DNA of 64,000 nucleotides from Gracilibacillus suaedae (GCF_017599345.1 NZ_JAGFVL010000032.1:215642-279641), one strand, 5' to 3'; shown: positions 36,598 through 45,643, counted from the first letter of the stretch. Program-made: numbers and translations. The notes: a model not told the origin generated them from the sequence alone.

Positions 36598-36795
36598 CAT
36601 TGACGCATCCAGGTTAGTCCAGCTCCGTCGTCAAAGCTGACCGTATCATCCCAGAAGTTTTGCAGTGCTTCTAATGTTTGTTGGGTCAGGATATCAGCAG
36701 TTAATGGCGTACCAGCTTCGGCTAGATCATAGACACGGCATTGGTATTCACCCTCTAACAGGTGAGTAACAAAATTTTTTTGGCACCATATAACG
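36591..36795 (-). pseudogene. Fragment of an M3-family oligoendopeptidase F
   Basis: The minus-strand frame reads NFVTHLLEGEYQCRVYDLAE, then AGTPLTADILTQQTLEALQN and FWDDTVSFDDGAGLTWMRQ before an early stop. FVTHLLEG and GA.LTWMRQ are characteristic of the C-terminal region of M3 oligoendopeptidases, where WMRQ is normally followed by PHYYMGLYSYTYS. The catalytic HExGH part and the last roughly 100 residues are missing, so this is a dead internal fragment about 60-65 codons long. Confidence 0.6.
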
Positions 36796-36800
36796 AATGA

Positions 36801-36822
36801 GAGCCGTCAAACTTGACAGCTC
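36801..36822 (-). terminator. Hairpin behind the FixH/PepSY operon
   Basis: GAGCCGTCAA and TTGACAGCTC pair with one wobble across AC, 4 bp beyond the stop of the FixH-like gene. The T-run on the minus strand is poor. Confidence 0.45.
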
Positions 36823-36826
36823 CCTT

Positions 36827-37288
36827 TTAATGATGATCTGAATGGTCATGTCCATCATGATCGGTATGATCGCTTTCCTGTTCTAATAGTTCTTGTTCTT
36901 CTTTACTTAAATCACCAACGATTAAACGTTTGGTTGGCATAATTTTTGACTCGCTTGTTTCTGCCCTTATCTGTAAGTAATAAATTCCATCTTCTCGAAA
37001 AGTATGCTTCATTAGATAAGTTTCATTTTCCATTTTCGTTATATCTAGATTAACAGAGTCATTTTCTTCTCCTTGTTTCCAGAGTGATGCACTAATTTCT
37101 GCTACAGCTTGATGAACATCTATTTCTATGTGTGTTTCTTCTTTAGAGGTCAATTCATCAGGTAAATCCAAGCTGATTTGCGCAGGATCTTCCGTTTTAT
37201 AGAGACTTGCAGCATCTCCGTTCACTTGATTAGGAGAGCATGCAACTAACAGGATCAATAGCGTGGTGATCAGTAGTATCTTTTTCAT
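36827..37288 (-). CDS. FixH-like lipoprotein with His-rich tail
   Basis: 153 residues. The lipobox LVAC gives a lipidated C17. The body is an immunoglobulin-like FixH/YtkA-type domain (HIEIDVHQAVAEISASLWKQ, then GIYYLQIRAE). The last 15 residues are His/Asp-rich (DHTDHDGHDHSDHH), suggesting metal binding outside the membrane. It lies 4 bp downstream of the PepSY gene and is coexpressed with it. A role in metal handling or redox is inferred. Confidence 0.82.
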   Translation of the reverse strand: MKKILLITTLLILLVACSPNQVNGDAASLYKTEDPAQISLDLPDELTSKEETHIEIDVHQAVAEISASLWKQGEENDSVNLDITKMENETYLMKHTFREDGIYYLQIRAETSESKIMPTKRLIVGDLSKEEQELLEQESDHTDHDGHDHSDHH

Positions 37289-37292
37289 TGTT

Positions 37293-38636
37293 TCAACTCT
37301 CCTCGATCTGAAAGATTTGCTTTAATGTTGGTATACGTCGAATGATCAACCATTCTAGTAAAAATACAACGATGATCGAAATACCTACGAGTGGGAATAG
37401 TAAACCAAACACGATTAATAGAATGATAAGTCGTCTAGAAGTCCTTACACTAGGAGCAACCGGTGCGCCGAGATGCTTGTCTGGTTTTCGTTTCCACCAC
37501 ATGATAATGCCGCTGAAAACGATGGTGATAATACCAATACAGACTATTAAGCCACCAATTTGGTTTGCAAGCCCATACTCCAGTCCTTTATGGACAGTGA
37601 TTCCCCAGGCCATTAATTTGCCAAGCGGTTGATAGTGATCATAGCGGTAATCAGCTAAAATCGCCCCTGTATATTGATCAATATGCATCGTAGCTTCATC
37701 CTGGGCTTTCGGTGGGAACACAGAAAGCGTATAAACACCTTCAGGACTACTTGGATAAATTACTTCATATGTTGGATAAATATTCTCTTCATCAGCAATA
37801 CGTACAACCTCATTCATACTGAGTGGGATAAAACCTTGCTGCTGATCAGATTCGGGAACAGGCATGGTTTGAGCAGACCAAGGTACATCAGCAATATCTT
37901 TCGTTTGCACCGTTGATTCTGGTGTGTCACCTACCCAAATGGATGGAGGATAACCGATTCCGAGATTGGTTGCCAATGTTTGTACCTTTGTTCCCCAAAA
38001 GCCGGACCATAATAAGCCTGTCAGCACTAGAAAGATAATTGCAAGGGATAGCCAGAAGCCTGTGACTGCATGCATATCACGAAAGAAAATGCGTTTTTTC
38101 TTGTTAAGACGTGGAAGTATTGTGCCAAAGAGTTTCCTTTTTCCACGTGGAAACCAAATAAACAACCCTGTAATGACGAGGATAAGTGTCCAACAGGCAG
38201 CTAATTCGACGATACGGTCACCAAACGTACCAAGCATCAATTCACCATGAAATTCTTCGACCCGATCGATGAATCGGTTTTTATCATTTAACTGACCGAT
38301 CATATCATTTGTGTAAGGATCGACAAAAATCGTATATGACTCTCCGTCAAGATTGACTCTTACTTCTGCTGATCTGTCATCCGTTTCTCCTGGCCGGTAG
38401 CGTGTGACTGTTGCATCAGGGTATTCATCCTGAACAGCATTGATTTGTTGCTCAGGTGCTGTTTTCTCATCTCGTACTTCCACCTCGTAATAATTCTGAT
38501 AGAGGAATGCCTCGATTTGTGGCTTAAAGAGGTAAATACCTCCTGAAATAGCTAAAATGATAAGGAATGGGGCAATCAGAATTCCAGCGTAAAAGTGCCA
38601 ACGCCAGATGGTTTTATATAAAGATTTCTTTTTCAT
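37293..38636 (-). CDS. PepSY-associated transmembrane protein
   Basis: 447 residues. Four or five membrane helices, with PepSY domains in the extracytoplasmic loops (DEYPDATVTRYRPGETDDRS and the YRYDHYQPLGKLMAWGITVH region). HFYAGILIAPFLIILAISGG at the N-terminus and DMHAVTGFWLSLAIIFLVLT carry conserved histidines that may bind heme, as in the PiuB/FecR-linked iron-reductase-like family. It probably acts in metal or siderophore-linked electron transfer with the downstream lipoprotein. The substrate is unproven. Confidence 0.88.
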   Translation of the reverse strand: MKKKSLYKTIWRWHFYAGILIAPFLIILAISGGIYLFKPQIEAFLYQNYYEVEVRDEKTAPEQQINAVQDEYPDATVTRYRPGETDDRSAEVRVNLDGESYTIFVDPYTNDMIGQLNDKNRFIDRVEEFHGELMLGTFGDRIVELAACWTLILVITGLFIWFPRGKRKLFGTILPRLNKKKRIFFRDMHAVTGFWLSLAIIFLVLTGLLWSGFWGTKVQTLATNLGIGYPPSIWVGDTPESTVQTKDIADVPWSAQTMPVPESDQQQGFIPLSMNEVVRIADEENIYPTYEVIYPSSPEGVYTLSVFPPKAQDEATMHIDQYTGAILADYRYDHYQPLGKLMAWGITVHKGLEYGLANQIGGLIVCIGIITIVFSGIIMWWKRKPDKHLGAPVAPSVRTSRRLIILLIVFGLLFPLVGISIIVVFLLEWLIIRRIPTLKQIFQIEES

Positions 38637-38666
38637 TTGTCATACTCCATATTTCTAATAGTCTAG

Positions 38667-38681
38667 TTACTATTATTGTAA
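38667..38681. promoter_or_regulatory. Possible Fur-family (PerR-like) box upstream of the PepSY operon
   Basis: TTACTATTATTGTAA matches the 7-1-7 PerR consensus at 11 of 14 defined positions and the Fur consensus at about 9. It lies about 30 bp upstream of the PepSY start. An overlapping AATAGT-N6-ACTATT dyad occupies 38657-38674. Metal-dependent control would suit the operon but the match is modest. Confidence 0.35.
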
Positions 38682-38776
38682 TAGACAGAGGGATAAAGCA
38701 CCAATGACAATTATGTGAATTACTGAACTACAAATTAGGTGAAGAATGTATTTATTGACACTGGAAGGAGAATGTT

Positions 38777-38975
38777 AAGATGTGTACCTTTACCTTATGG
38801 ACAAAAGAAGAGGAAATGGCAAAAAAGTGTCTATAAGAAAGGATCTTAAGGATACTAAATAGTTTTTCGCTGGAAAATTGTCCATAAGAACCAATCCTAC
38901 AGACAAAAAAATCGATATGCAAGAAGAATGCCCGTAAGATTGGCTCTAGCAGACAACCTATTTTTTATATGTTCT
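38777..38975. repeat. Degenerate 50/51-bp tandem hairpin array
   Basis: Units beginning TGTCTATAAG (38828), TGTCCATAAG (38879) and TGCCCGTAAG (38929) are spaced 51 and 50 bp. The last two each close with CAGACAA, forming TTGTC/GACAA-type arms, followed by an A/T-rich spacer. A weaker unit may precede them. It fills most of the 356-bp gap between the PepSY and GNAT genes. Confidence 0.5.
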
Positions 38976-38992
38976 GTTATTCTAATCTAATA

Positions 38993-39442
38993 TCATCGCT
39001 GCAAATCTGAATGACAAACTTCACTCCAGCTTTGTGGATTATCTATTTTGCATTGCATTGTGTCTACATCAGTATATCCAAATTTTTGATAAAGCGTATG
39101 GGCATCTTTCGTATATAACCCTAAGGTCTTGACTTGATTGTCTGGATGTTCCATTACACATTGGAATAACCATTTCCCTAACCCTTTACCACGATAATCA
39201 CTGTGAATAATGACATCACAAACCCATGAAAACACGAAATTGTCCGTAATTACTCGTGCAAACCCGACTTGCTTTTCACCATCAAATACACCAAAACAAA
39301 TAGAATTTTTCATACTTTGGATAATTACTTCTTTTGGTCGATTTGCAGCCCAATAGCTAGATTGCAACATCTCATAGATGGCATCTGTATCCATTCTATT
39401 TGTATTGTCGCTTACTGTATAACTATCTTTGTTCCACTCCAT
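38993..39442 (-). CDS. GNAT family N-acetyltransferase
   Basis: 149 residues. The acetyl-CoA binding motif A is IIHSDYRGKGLGKWLFQCVM (R-G-K-G-L-G), with a YQKFGYTDVD motif B ending. The ATG follows GGAGG. It is divergent from the MocR regulator gene with 108 bp between them, so the regulator may control it. The acceptor substrate is unknown. Confidence 0.9.
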   Translation of the reverse strand: MEWNKDSYTVSDNTNRMDTDAIYEMLQSSYWAANRPKEVIIQSMKNSICFGVFDGEKQVGFARVITDNFVFSWVCDVIIHSDYRGKGLGKWLFQCVMEHPDNQVKTLGLYTKDAHTLYQKFGYTDVDTMQCKIDNPQSWSEVCHSDLQR

Positions 39443-39550
39443 TAGTTAACCTCCTAATCATGATATAATAGGATTATAGAACCTTTTCGTATTCTATCAA
39501 ATCCTTTTTTAGACATTCTGTATGGGTACAGAAATGCAGGAGGCGTTGCA

Positions 39551-40933
39551 ATGAGTACAAAATACAATAAGATTGTGAATGATATCAAGAAGCAAATCAT
39601 CGAGGGTACATTAAAGTCTGGAGCCAAACTACCTTCGATCAGAATTTTATCGGAACAGTATTCTTGTAGTAGAAACACAATCATTAAAGCTTATCATGAA
39701 CTAGAAAAACAACACATTATTTATTCCATTCCGAAGAGTGGCTATTATGTGGTAAATAATGTTGACCCATTAAAGAAGGAGTCTAATACACCTAAAATTG
39801 ATTTTCTTTCAGCAGGACCAGATAACACAGCAATGCCTTATAAAGATTTTCAACATTGTATTAACCAGGCAATAGATTTTTATAAAGAGGAATTATTTTC
39901 ATATTCTCACCAACAAGGATTGCTGGGTTTAAGACGGGAATTAATCAAGCATCTACAAGATCGGCAGGTGTTTACTACTGCTGAAAGAATGTTTGTTTTA
40001 TCTGGATCACAGCAGGCAATTAACTTGCTTACACCTATGCCTTTTCCGAATGGTAAATCAAATATTCTTATCGAACAGCCAACCTATTTCGGGGCGGTCG
40101 AAGCAGTACAGCTTCATCATGTCAAAACATTCGGGATAGAGCTTACAATGGAAGGAATTGACCTAGAACGGTTAGAAAATATGTTTCGTTATAACGATAT
40201 TAAATTCTTTTATATTATTCCGAGGTTTCACAATCCACTTGGTCATAGCTACTCTAACGAAGAAAAAAAGAAAATCGTGGAACTTGCTAATAAGTATGAT
40301 GTTTATATTGTGGAGGATGATATATTTGGCGATCTTGACATGAACGCAAAGTCAGATCCGATGTTTAGCTATGATCCACGAGGAAAGGTGATATATATCA
40401 AGAGTTTTTCCAAAATCATGCTCCCTGGCTTACGAATTGCTGTAGCTGTATTACCTGAATTATTAATCAACACATTTGCTCGTTATAAATTTAGTAATGA
40501 TTTGTTCAGTACGACAATCTCCCAGGGTGCATTAGAAATTTACTTGAAAAGTGGTATGTTTATTAGCCATTTAGAAAATATTAGAGAAGTATACAAAACA
40601 AAAATGGAGATCGTTAAGTCTGCGTGTGAACACTATTTATCACCATATTATAACTTCACAAAGCCTGAAACAGGATTCTATTTGTCTATTTATTTACCAA
40701 GAACATTGTCGGCGAAACGAGTAGTCGATGCGTTACAACAAACAAATATTTTTGTTGATGATGCAGAGCGAATGTACTTACCAGCATTTCCAAAAGATAA
40801 CCTAATTAGATTGTGTATAGCTCAAGTAGATAAAAAACAAATAGCTCAAGGAATAGAGACAATTGCGAAATATTTAGATACTTTGAAGCATCAACAAGTC
40901 AGTTTTATTGAAGGAATAAACCAGCGACTTTAG
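39551..40933 (+). CDS. MocR/GntR-family regulator with aminotransferase domain
   Basis: 460 residues. The GntR winged helix occupies about 1-70 (LPSIRILSEQYSCSRNTIIK). It is followed by a fold-type I PLP-dependent aminotransferase-like domain with VEDDIFGDLD and the PLP-binding lysine in YIKSFSKIMLPGLR. MocR proteins use PLP or an amino acid as effector to control vitamin B6, GABA or amino-acid genes. The target may be the divergent GNAT gene or a gene elsewhere. AGGAGGCG precedes the ATG. Confidence 0.92.
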   Translation: MSTKYNKIVNDIKKQIIEGTLKSGAKLPSIRILSEQYSCSRNTIIKAYHELEKQHIIYSIPKSGYYVVNNVDPLKKESNTPKIDFLSAGPDNTAMPYKDFQHCINQAIDFYKEELFSYSHQQGLLGLRRELIKHLQDRQVFTTAERMFVLSGSQQAINLLTPMPFPNGKSNILIEQPTYFGAVEAVQLHHVKTFGIELTMEGIDLERLENMFRYNDIKFFYIIPRFHNPLGHSYSNEEKKKIVELANKYDVYIVEDDIFGDLDMNAKSDPMFSYDPRGKVIYIKSFSKIMLPGLRIAVAVLPELLINTFARYKFSNDLFSTTISQGALEIYLKSGMFISHLENIREVYKTKMEIVKSACEHYLSPYYNFTKPETGFYLSIYLPRTLSAKRVVDALQQTNIFVDDAERMYLPAFPKDNLIRLCIAQVDKKQIAQGIETIAKYLDTLKHQQVSFIEGINQRL

Positions 40934-40959
40934 TTTTGGCTATTCAAATCTCTGGCTAA

Positions 40960-40991
40960 CCATCAGTGAGGTAAGAACCTCCCACTGATGG
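40960..40991. terminator. Hairpin between convergent genes
   Basis: CCATCAGTG pairs with CACTGATGG and inner AGGT with ACCT; two Gs are unpaired on one side. It is flanked by TGGCTAA as in the hairpin at 8504, with which it shares ATCAGTG..GGTAA.AACC. No T-run. Confidence 0.5.
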
Positions 40992-41000
40992 AATCATACT

Positions 41001-41204
41001 TCAAATTTCTTCATTATTAGCTTTCGTCTTTAGAACTAATTGATAAAGGCGATAAATGCTACTAATTGCAATGACGCTACCAATTATGACATAAGCTACT
41101 TGAAATTGGTTCATTGCATAAGAAAAAATAATGCCTGAAGCAATCAGTAATATCAATATATGAAATGCAAATTGAAATTTCGTATATCTGTCTAGTTTGT
41201 TCAT
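41001..41204 (-). CDS. Small two-span membrane protein
   Basis: 67 residues from the ATG at 41204, five bases after AAGGAGTG; a GTG three codons upstream overlaps the ribosome-binding site. Two hydrophobic helices (about 13-30 and 37-55) and a charged C-terminus. I recognise no family. It is monocistronic and convergent with the MocR gene. Confidence 0.65.
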   Translation of the reverse strand: MNKLDRYTKFQFAFHILILLIASGIIFSYAMNQFQVAYVIIGSVIAISSIYRLYQLVLKTKANNEEI

Positions 41205-41305
41205 GATATGCACTCCTTACTTAGTTTTCTCACTAGTTATTTTAGCCGAAAATAACTAGTAAAGGAGCTAGATAACGTAGTCGATCATTATGTAGCTAAA
41301 TTTTT

Positions 41306-41827
41306 TCATCGTCTAGCTTCAGCAAACCACTTTCGCAATTGGTTAATATGTGCTTGATGATAGCGGTTGTGGTCTGCAATATGCCAAATTCCCCATTGAA
41401 TGGTTGCTTGCTTTCCATTACCATAGTTAACTATTTGCTTGAGGTGTTTGTCTGATAGCTGCAAGCATTCAGACTTTAACATACTCATGATGTCATCATA
41501 GTCTTTGACCAGCACATCCAAACTAATTCCCTTAATTTTTGGTATTTGACCATTATCGTCCCACATCGGACCATGTTTCTCCAAGAGTTCCACAGGAATT
41601 GTTTCGTCTTTTATTCTGAATATCCAGTTTAAATCGACGAATGCCAAGTGTCTTAAGAGCTGGGCTGTACTATTATATTTCTGTCCAGGACCTTTAAAAT
41701 CTACTTCTTCTTGTGACATATCAGTAACTATCATTTTTAGACGTTGATAATTTTCGTCTACCATTGCATAAAGGATACCTACTAAAGAATCCATATTCTG
41801 ATCCACTTCAAAATCTGAAAACACCAT
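41306..41827 (-). CDS. DinB-like family protein
   Basis: 173 residues predicted as a four-helix bundle. The metal-binding histidine pattern of the DinB/YfiT superfamily is visible: RHLAFVD in the middle and WHIADHNRYHQAHINQLRKW near the end. Family members are damage-inducible or thiol-transferase-like metalloenzymes; the substrate is not predictable. AAGGAGTG precedes the ATG. It is monocistronic. Confidence 0.88.
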   Translation of the reverse strand: MVFSDFEVDQNMDSLVGILYAMVDENYQRLKMIVTDMSQEEVDFKGPGQKYNSTAQLLRHLAFVDLNWIFRIKDETIPVELLEKHGPMWDDNGQIPKIKGISLDVLVKDYDDIMSMLKSECLQLSDKHLKQIVNYGNGKQATIQWGIWHIADHNRYHQAHINQLRKWFAEARR

Positions 41828-41987
41828 TAAATCACTCCTTTTACATTATTTTACCATAATCCAATATTAAAGGGCTATTTTTTCTGAGTACTATCAAGTT
41901 ATTGGAAGCTAAACATAGCATAAATTTCGCTTCTCTCAGTGATATGCTTTACAATAAAATTAAAGCAAAAAAGTAGAGGTGTTTGAC

Positions 41988-42779
41988 ATGAAATATGCCA
42001 TTTATCAAATGGATGTAGTCGTTGCAGATCCGGAAGCGAACCGAGAGAAAATTACAAATTGGATAGAAAAACAAGTTAACGATCATAAACCAGATACTGT
42101 TGTTGTACCAGAAATGTGGAATGCGGGTTACGCATTGGACAGACTAGATGGTTTAGCAGACGACAATGGAGAAAAGACGATTCCGTTTTTTAGTGAATTA
42201 GCCAAAAAACATCAAATTAATATTATTGGTGGTTCGATAGCTAACAAAAAGGAAAACGGGATTTATAATACGAGTTATGTATTTGATCGCAACGGGGAAC
42301 TTGTTCATCAATATGACAAAATGCATCTTGTTCCGATGTTAGATGAACCAAAATATTTAAGTGGTGGAGAAGCGAAAGGTGTAGTATTCAAATTAGATGG
42401 AGTGAAAATGGGTGTTGTGATTTGCTATGATCTTCGTTTTCCTGAGTTAATGAGATCAATAGCATTGCAGGGAGCAGAAGTGATCCATGTTGTAGCGCAG
42501 TGGCCGACTTCCCGAAAAGATCATTGGAAATTCCTCCAACATGCACGGGCGATCGAAAATCAATGTTATATTATTTCAGCTAATAGTGGTGGTACATGTA
42601 ATGGTACCGATTTTGCTGGAGAATCATTGGTGATTAATCCGTCTGGTGAGCTTGTCGCTTCAGGACTTCCTGAAGCGGAAACCACTATTCGTGCAAGTAT
42701 CGACCTAACCAAAGTAGCAGAAATACGCAAAAATATTCCCGTATTTGAAAGTCGTGTACCACATTTATATGGTGAGTGA
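41988..42779 (+). CDS. Carbon-nitrogen hydrolase (nitrilase superfamily, omega-amidase-like)
   Basis: 263 residues from the ATG at 41988, six bases after AGAGGTG; a GTG three codons upstream lies in the ribosome-binding site. The Glu-Lys-Cys triad is recognisable: E in VVPEMWNAGY, K in YDKMHLVPM and C in VVICYDLRFPEL. It is most like MtnU/YafV omega-amidases that hydrolyse 2-oxoglutaramate or 2-oxosuccinamate and release ammonia. It is followed by the repeat that precedes the urea operon. Confidence 0.9.
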   Translation: MKYAIYQMDVVVADPEANREKITNWIEKQVNDHKPDTVVVPEMWNAGYALDRLDGLADDNGEKTIPFFSELAKKHQINIIGGSIANKKENGIYNTSYVFDRNGELVHQYDKMHLVPMLDEPKYLSGGEAKGVVFKLDGVKMGVVICYDLRFPELMRSIALQGAEVIHVVAQWPTSRKDHWKFLQHARAIENQCYIISANSGGTCNGTDFAGESLVINPSGELVASGLPEAETTIRASIDLTKVAEIRKNIPVFESRVPHLYGE

Positions 42780-42825
42780 TCAATATGTCGTATTTTGAAT
42801 ATCTGATTGACTAAAGTGAGGGTGC

Positions 42826-43025
42826 GACACAACTAAATAGGTGGAACGAGAATCCGAACAATCTGAACTAAGCGTAGACTAAATACGCAGACTCCTGTGG
42901 GACCTCAGCTAACTGTGTGAAGTGTTTTTCTTCACGCAGTTAGCTAAAGATCGCCCACGGAAAGCGAAGTATTTTGCCGAAACGGTATGTGTACTCAGAC
43001 TTTATTGTTCGGATTTTTCATATCT
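42826..43025 (+). repeat. Dispersed palindromic repeat, copy A (left of the urea operon)
   Basis: About 200 bp. It starts with CACAACTAAATAGGTGGAAC, contains GACTCCTGTGGGA and the block CGCCCACGGAAAGCGAAGTA and ends TCGGATTTTTCATATCT. An internal hairpin CAGCTAACTG(T)GTGAAG / CTTCACGCAGTTAGCT is present. The reverse complement of 53069-53257 matches it over nearly the full length, with one replaced hairpin arm. The remaining 43026-43194 stretch shows no gene. Confidence 0.85.
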
Positions 43026-43194
43026 AAATACTCTTTTGTCACAGTCTTGTTATTTTTTCCTCATGTCTTAACATCTTTTCTAAATCTCATCAAAAACGTG
43101 GCACTTTTGAAAGTTCTTCACACAACTTCGCTATCAAACTGCTAAAATCTTACAACATTCTAATTATTAATATGTCAGAATATTTCAAAAACAA

Positions 43195-43211
43195 TGTAAG
43201 GAAATCTAACA
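43195..43211. promoter_or_regulatory. TnrA/GlnR box upstream of the urea operon
   Basis: TGTAAGGAAATCTAACA fits TGTNAN7TNACA at every defined position and the longer 17-bp TnrA consensus with one mismatch. It lies 76 bp upstream of urtA, a normal position for TnrA activation. TnrA works when glutamine is scarce, which suits a urea scavenging operon. Confidence 0.75.
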
Positions 43212-43232
43212 CATTGTTAGATTAGATTTTTT
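43203..43232 (+). terminator. Leader hairpin upstream of urtA
   Basis: AATCTAACA-CAT-TGTTAGATT is a perfect 9-bp stem followed by AGATTTTTTT. It overlaps the TnrA box. It may stop read-through into the operon, or serve as an attenuator if transcription starts upstream. Confidence 0.5.
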
Positions 43233-43287
43233 TAATTTGCTAGCCTTATCTTTGTAAATCAATTAAAAATCGGATGGGGGTAGACAA

Positions 43288-44568
43288 ATGAGAAAGCGGA
43301 ACTTTTTTTATTTATTAATTTTAGGATTACTTGCAATCTTCATGGTGGCGTGCTCGGCGGCGGATAATGCAGCAAATGCGACAGATCCAGAAGAAGCAGC
43401 TGCAACAGAGGAAAGCGACAGCAATGAAGAAAGTGAGGAAGATACGATTAAAGTAGGAATCTTACATTCATTAAGTGGAACAATGGCAATTAGTGAAACA
43501 TCTGTACAACAGGCAGAGCTTCTTGCTATTGAAGAAATTAATGAAGATGGCGGTGTACTCGGTAAACAGTTAGAGCCTGTAATCGAAGATGGCGCATCAG
43601 ATTGGCCTACATTCGCGGAAAAGGCGAATAAATTACTACAACAAGATGAAGTTGCCACTATTTTTGGCGGCTGGACATCTGCGAGTCGTAAAGCGATGTT
43701 ACCGGTTGTAGAAGAACATAATGGCTTATTATTCTATCCCGTTCAATATGAAGGAATGGAAGCTTCACCGAATATCTTCTATACAGGGGCAGCACCAAAT
43801 CAGCAAATCGTACCAGCAGTCGACTGGTTGTTAGAAAATCGAGGAGATTCTTTCTTCTTGTTGGGATCTGATTATGTATTCCCAAGAACGGCAAATGCAG
43901 CTATTAGAGCACAATTAGATAATGAAGGTGCAGAGTTAGTCGGTGAAGAGTATACACCATTAGGTCATACAGATTACAATACCGTGATTGCTAAAATTAA
44001 AAATGAAAATCCGGATGTTATTTTCAATACATTAAATGGTGACAGCAATGTTGCTTTCTTTAAACAGTTAAAAGATGCAGGTATTACATCAGATGATATT
44101 ACGGTGTTATCTGTAAGTGTTGCAGAAGAAGAAATTAAAGGTATTGGTGCAGATGTTATTGAGGGACATTTAACAAGCTGGAACTACTATCAAACAACAG
44201 ATACACCTGAAAACGAAGAATTTGTTGCTAACTATCAGGAGGAATATGGGGAAGATGCTGTAACAGCAGATCCGATCGAAGCAGGTTATTTCGGTGTTTA
44301 TCTTTGGGCACAAGCAGTGGAAGAAGCAGGAACAACGGATGTTGATGAAGTAAGGGAAGCAGCAAAAGGAATATCGTATGAAGCACCAAATGGAACGGTA
44401 ACCATTGACGGAGACAATCAGCACGTTTATAAAACCGTAAGAATTGGTGAAGTGCAGAGTGATGGCATGATCTCAGAGCTATGGCAGACAGAAGAACCTG
44501 TTAAGCCGGATCCTTATTTAGATGAATATGATTGGGCATCAGATTTAAGTGAATCATTAGCAGAATAG
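43288..44568 (+). CDS. urtA: Urea ABC transporter substrate-binding lipoprotein
   Basis: 426 residues. The lipobox MVAC gives a lipidated C22, followed by an acidic Asn/Ala/Glu linker and a Leu/Ile/Val-binding-protein fold specific to UrtA ([38 protein letters not shown] and [14 protein letters not shown]). It captures urea outside the membrane. It is the first gene of the urt-ure operon, behind GGATGGGGG. The following gap of about 150 bp holds a hairpin, which may raise UrtA relative to the other subunits. Confidence 0.96.
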   Translation: MRKRNFFYLLILGLLAIFMVACSAADNAANATDPEEAAATEESDSNEESEEDTIKVGILHSLSGTMAISETSVQQAELLAIEEINEDGGVLGKQLEPVIEDGASDWPTFAEKANKLLQQDEVATIFGGWTSASRKAMLPVVEEHNGLLFYPVQYEGMEASPNIFYTGAAPNQQIVPAVDWLLENRGDSFFLLGSDYVFPRTANAAIRAQLDNEGAELVGEEYTPLGHTDYNTVIAKIKNENPDVIFNTLNGDSNVAFFKQLKDAGITSDDITVLSVSVAEEEIKGIGADVIEGHLTSWNYYQTTDTPENEEFVANYQEEYGEDAVTADPIEAGYFGVYLWAQAVEEAGTTDVDEVREAAKGISYEAPNGTVTIDGDNQHVYKTVRIGEVQSDGMISELWQTEEPVKPDPYLDEYDWASDLSESLAE

Positions 44569-44663
44569 AGAAATGAAAAAATAAAAAAAGCTATTTTTTT
44601 TACGGTGAAGTTTACATCTAATGTCACAAAAAAATACATGAATTGGCAATTGAACACTTATAA

Positions 44664-44698
44664 AAGAAGGATGATGGGCTAAGTCCTGCATCCTTCTT
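44664..44698 (+). promoter_or_regulatory. Intra-operon hairpin between urtA and urtB
   Basis: AAGAAGGATG pairs perfectly with CATCCTTCTT across 15 nt. No T-run follows. It probably protects the urtA mRNA 3' end or partially terminates transcription. Confidence 0.6.
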
Positions 44699-44720
44699 CA
44701 AAAAGAAAGGATTGTTTGGA

Positions 44721-45623
44721 TTGAATGAAATCATTTTAACCTTATTTAATGGTGTAAGCCTGGGTTCGATCCTGCTTTTAATTGCATTAGGACTTGCGAT
44801 TACTTTTGGCTTGATGAATGTTATTAATATGGCGCACGGTGAATTAATCATGATCGGTGCTTATATCACTTACGTAATACAAAATATTTTTATCAACTAT
44901 GCTCCACCAGAATATTTTGATCTATATTTTATTATTTCGATTCCAGTTGCACTTGTTGTGGCAGCAGGGATAGGGATGTTGCTAGAAGTCTCTTTAATTC
45001 GTCATCTTTATAAACGACCATTAGATAGTTTATTAGCAACATGGGGGGTTGGACTAATTTTACAACAAACAGCAAGATCGATTTTCGGTGCACCTAACGT
45101 AGGGGTGACAAGTCCGTCTTTTTTATCAGGTGGACTGGAAGTTGGTTCGTTAATCCTGCCATATTCCAGGTTGTTTATTTTAGGATTATCAATCGTTTGT
45201 CTTTTCAGCATTTTTTATTATTTTTACCGAACCGCAAGTGGCAGAAGAGTACGAGCGGTTATGCAAAATCGGCAAATGGCTGAATGTTTAGGAGTTTCTA
45301 CTAGAAAAGTAGATATGCTGACATTTGCCATTGGCTCTGGCTTTGCTGGTGTTGCTGGCTGCGCATTGACGTTATTAGGTGCAATAGGTCCAACAATAGG
45401 AACAAGCTATATTATTGATGCTTTCATGGTCGTTGTTGTAGGTGGAGTTGGTGCACTATTCGGAGCAGTTTCAGGAGCTTTCGGTATTGGTATTTTAAAT
45501 ACGGTGTTTGAATATGTGACAAATGCAACATTAGGTAAAGTACTAATCTTCATTGTGATTATCGCCTTCTTACAATGGCGTCCATCAGGTCTTGTCATGT
45601 CACGTTCAAGATCACTAGATTAA
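44721..45623 (+). CDS. urtB: Urea ABC transporter permease UrtB
   Basis: 300 residues. The start is a TTG at 44721 with AGAAAGGA about ten bases upstream; a TTG at 44712 abuts that site. About eight membrane helices of the LivH type, with LFNGVSLGSILLLIALGLAI, then NVINMAHGELIMIGAYITY near the start and the GVSTRKVDMLTFAIGSGFAG permease loop. It forms the urea channel with UrtC. Confidence 0.95.
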   Translation: MNEIILTLFNGVSLGSILLLIALGLAITFGLMNVINMAHGELIMIGAYITYVIQNIFINYAPPEYFDLYFIISIPVALVVAAGIGMLLEVSLIRHLYKRPLDSLLATWGVGLILQQTARSIFGAPNVGVTSPSFLSGGLEVGSLILPYSRLFILGLSIVCLFSIFYYFYRTASGRRVRAVMQNRQMAECLGVSTRKVDMLTFAIGSGFAGVAGCALTLLGAIGPTIGTSYIIDAFMVVVVGGVGALFGAVSGAFGIGILNTVFEYVTNATLGKVLIFIVIIAFLQWRPSGLVMSRSRSLD

Positions 45624-45643
45624 TTAATTAGGAGCGTTGAATC

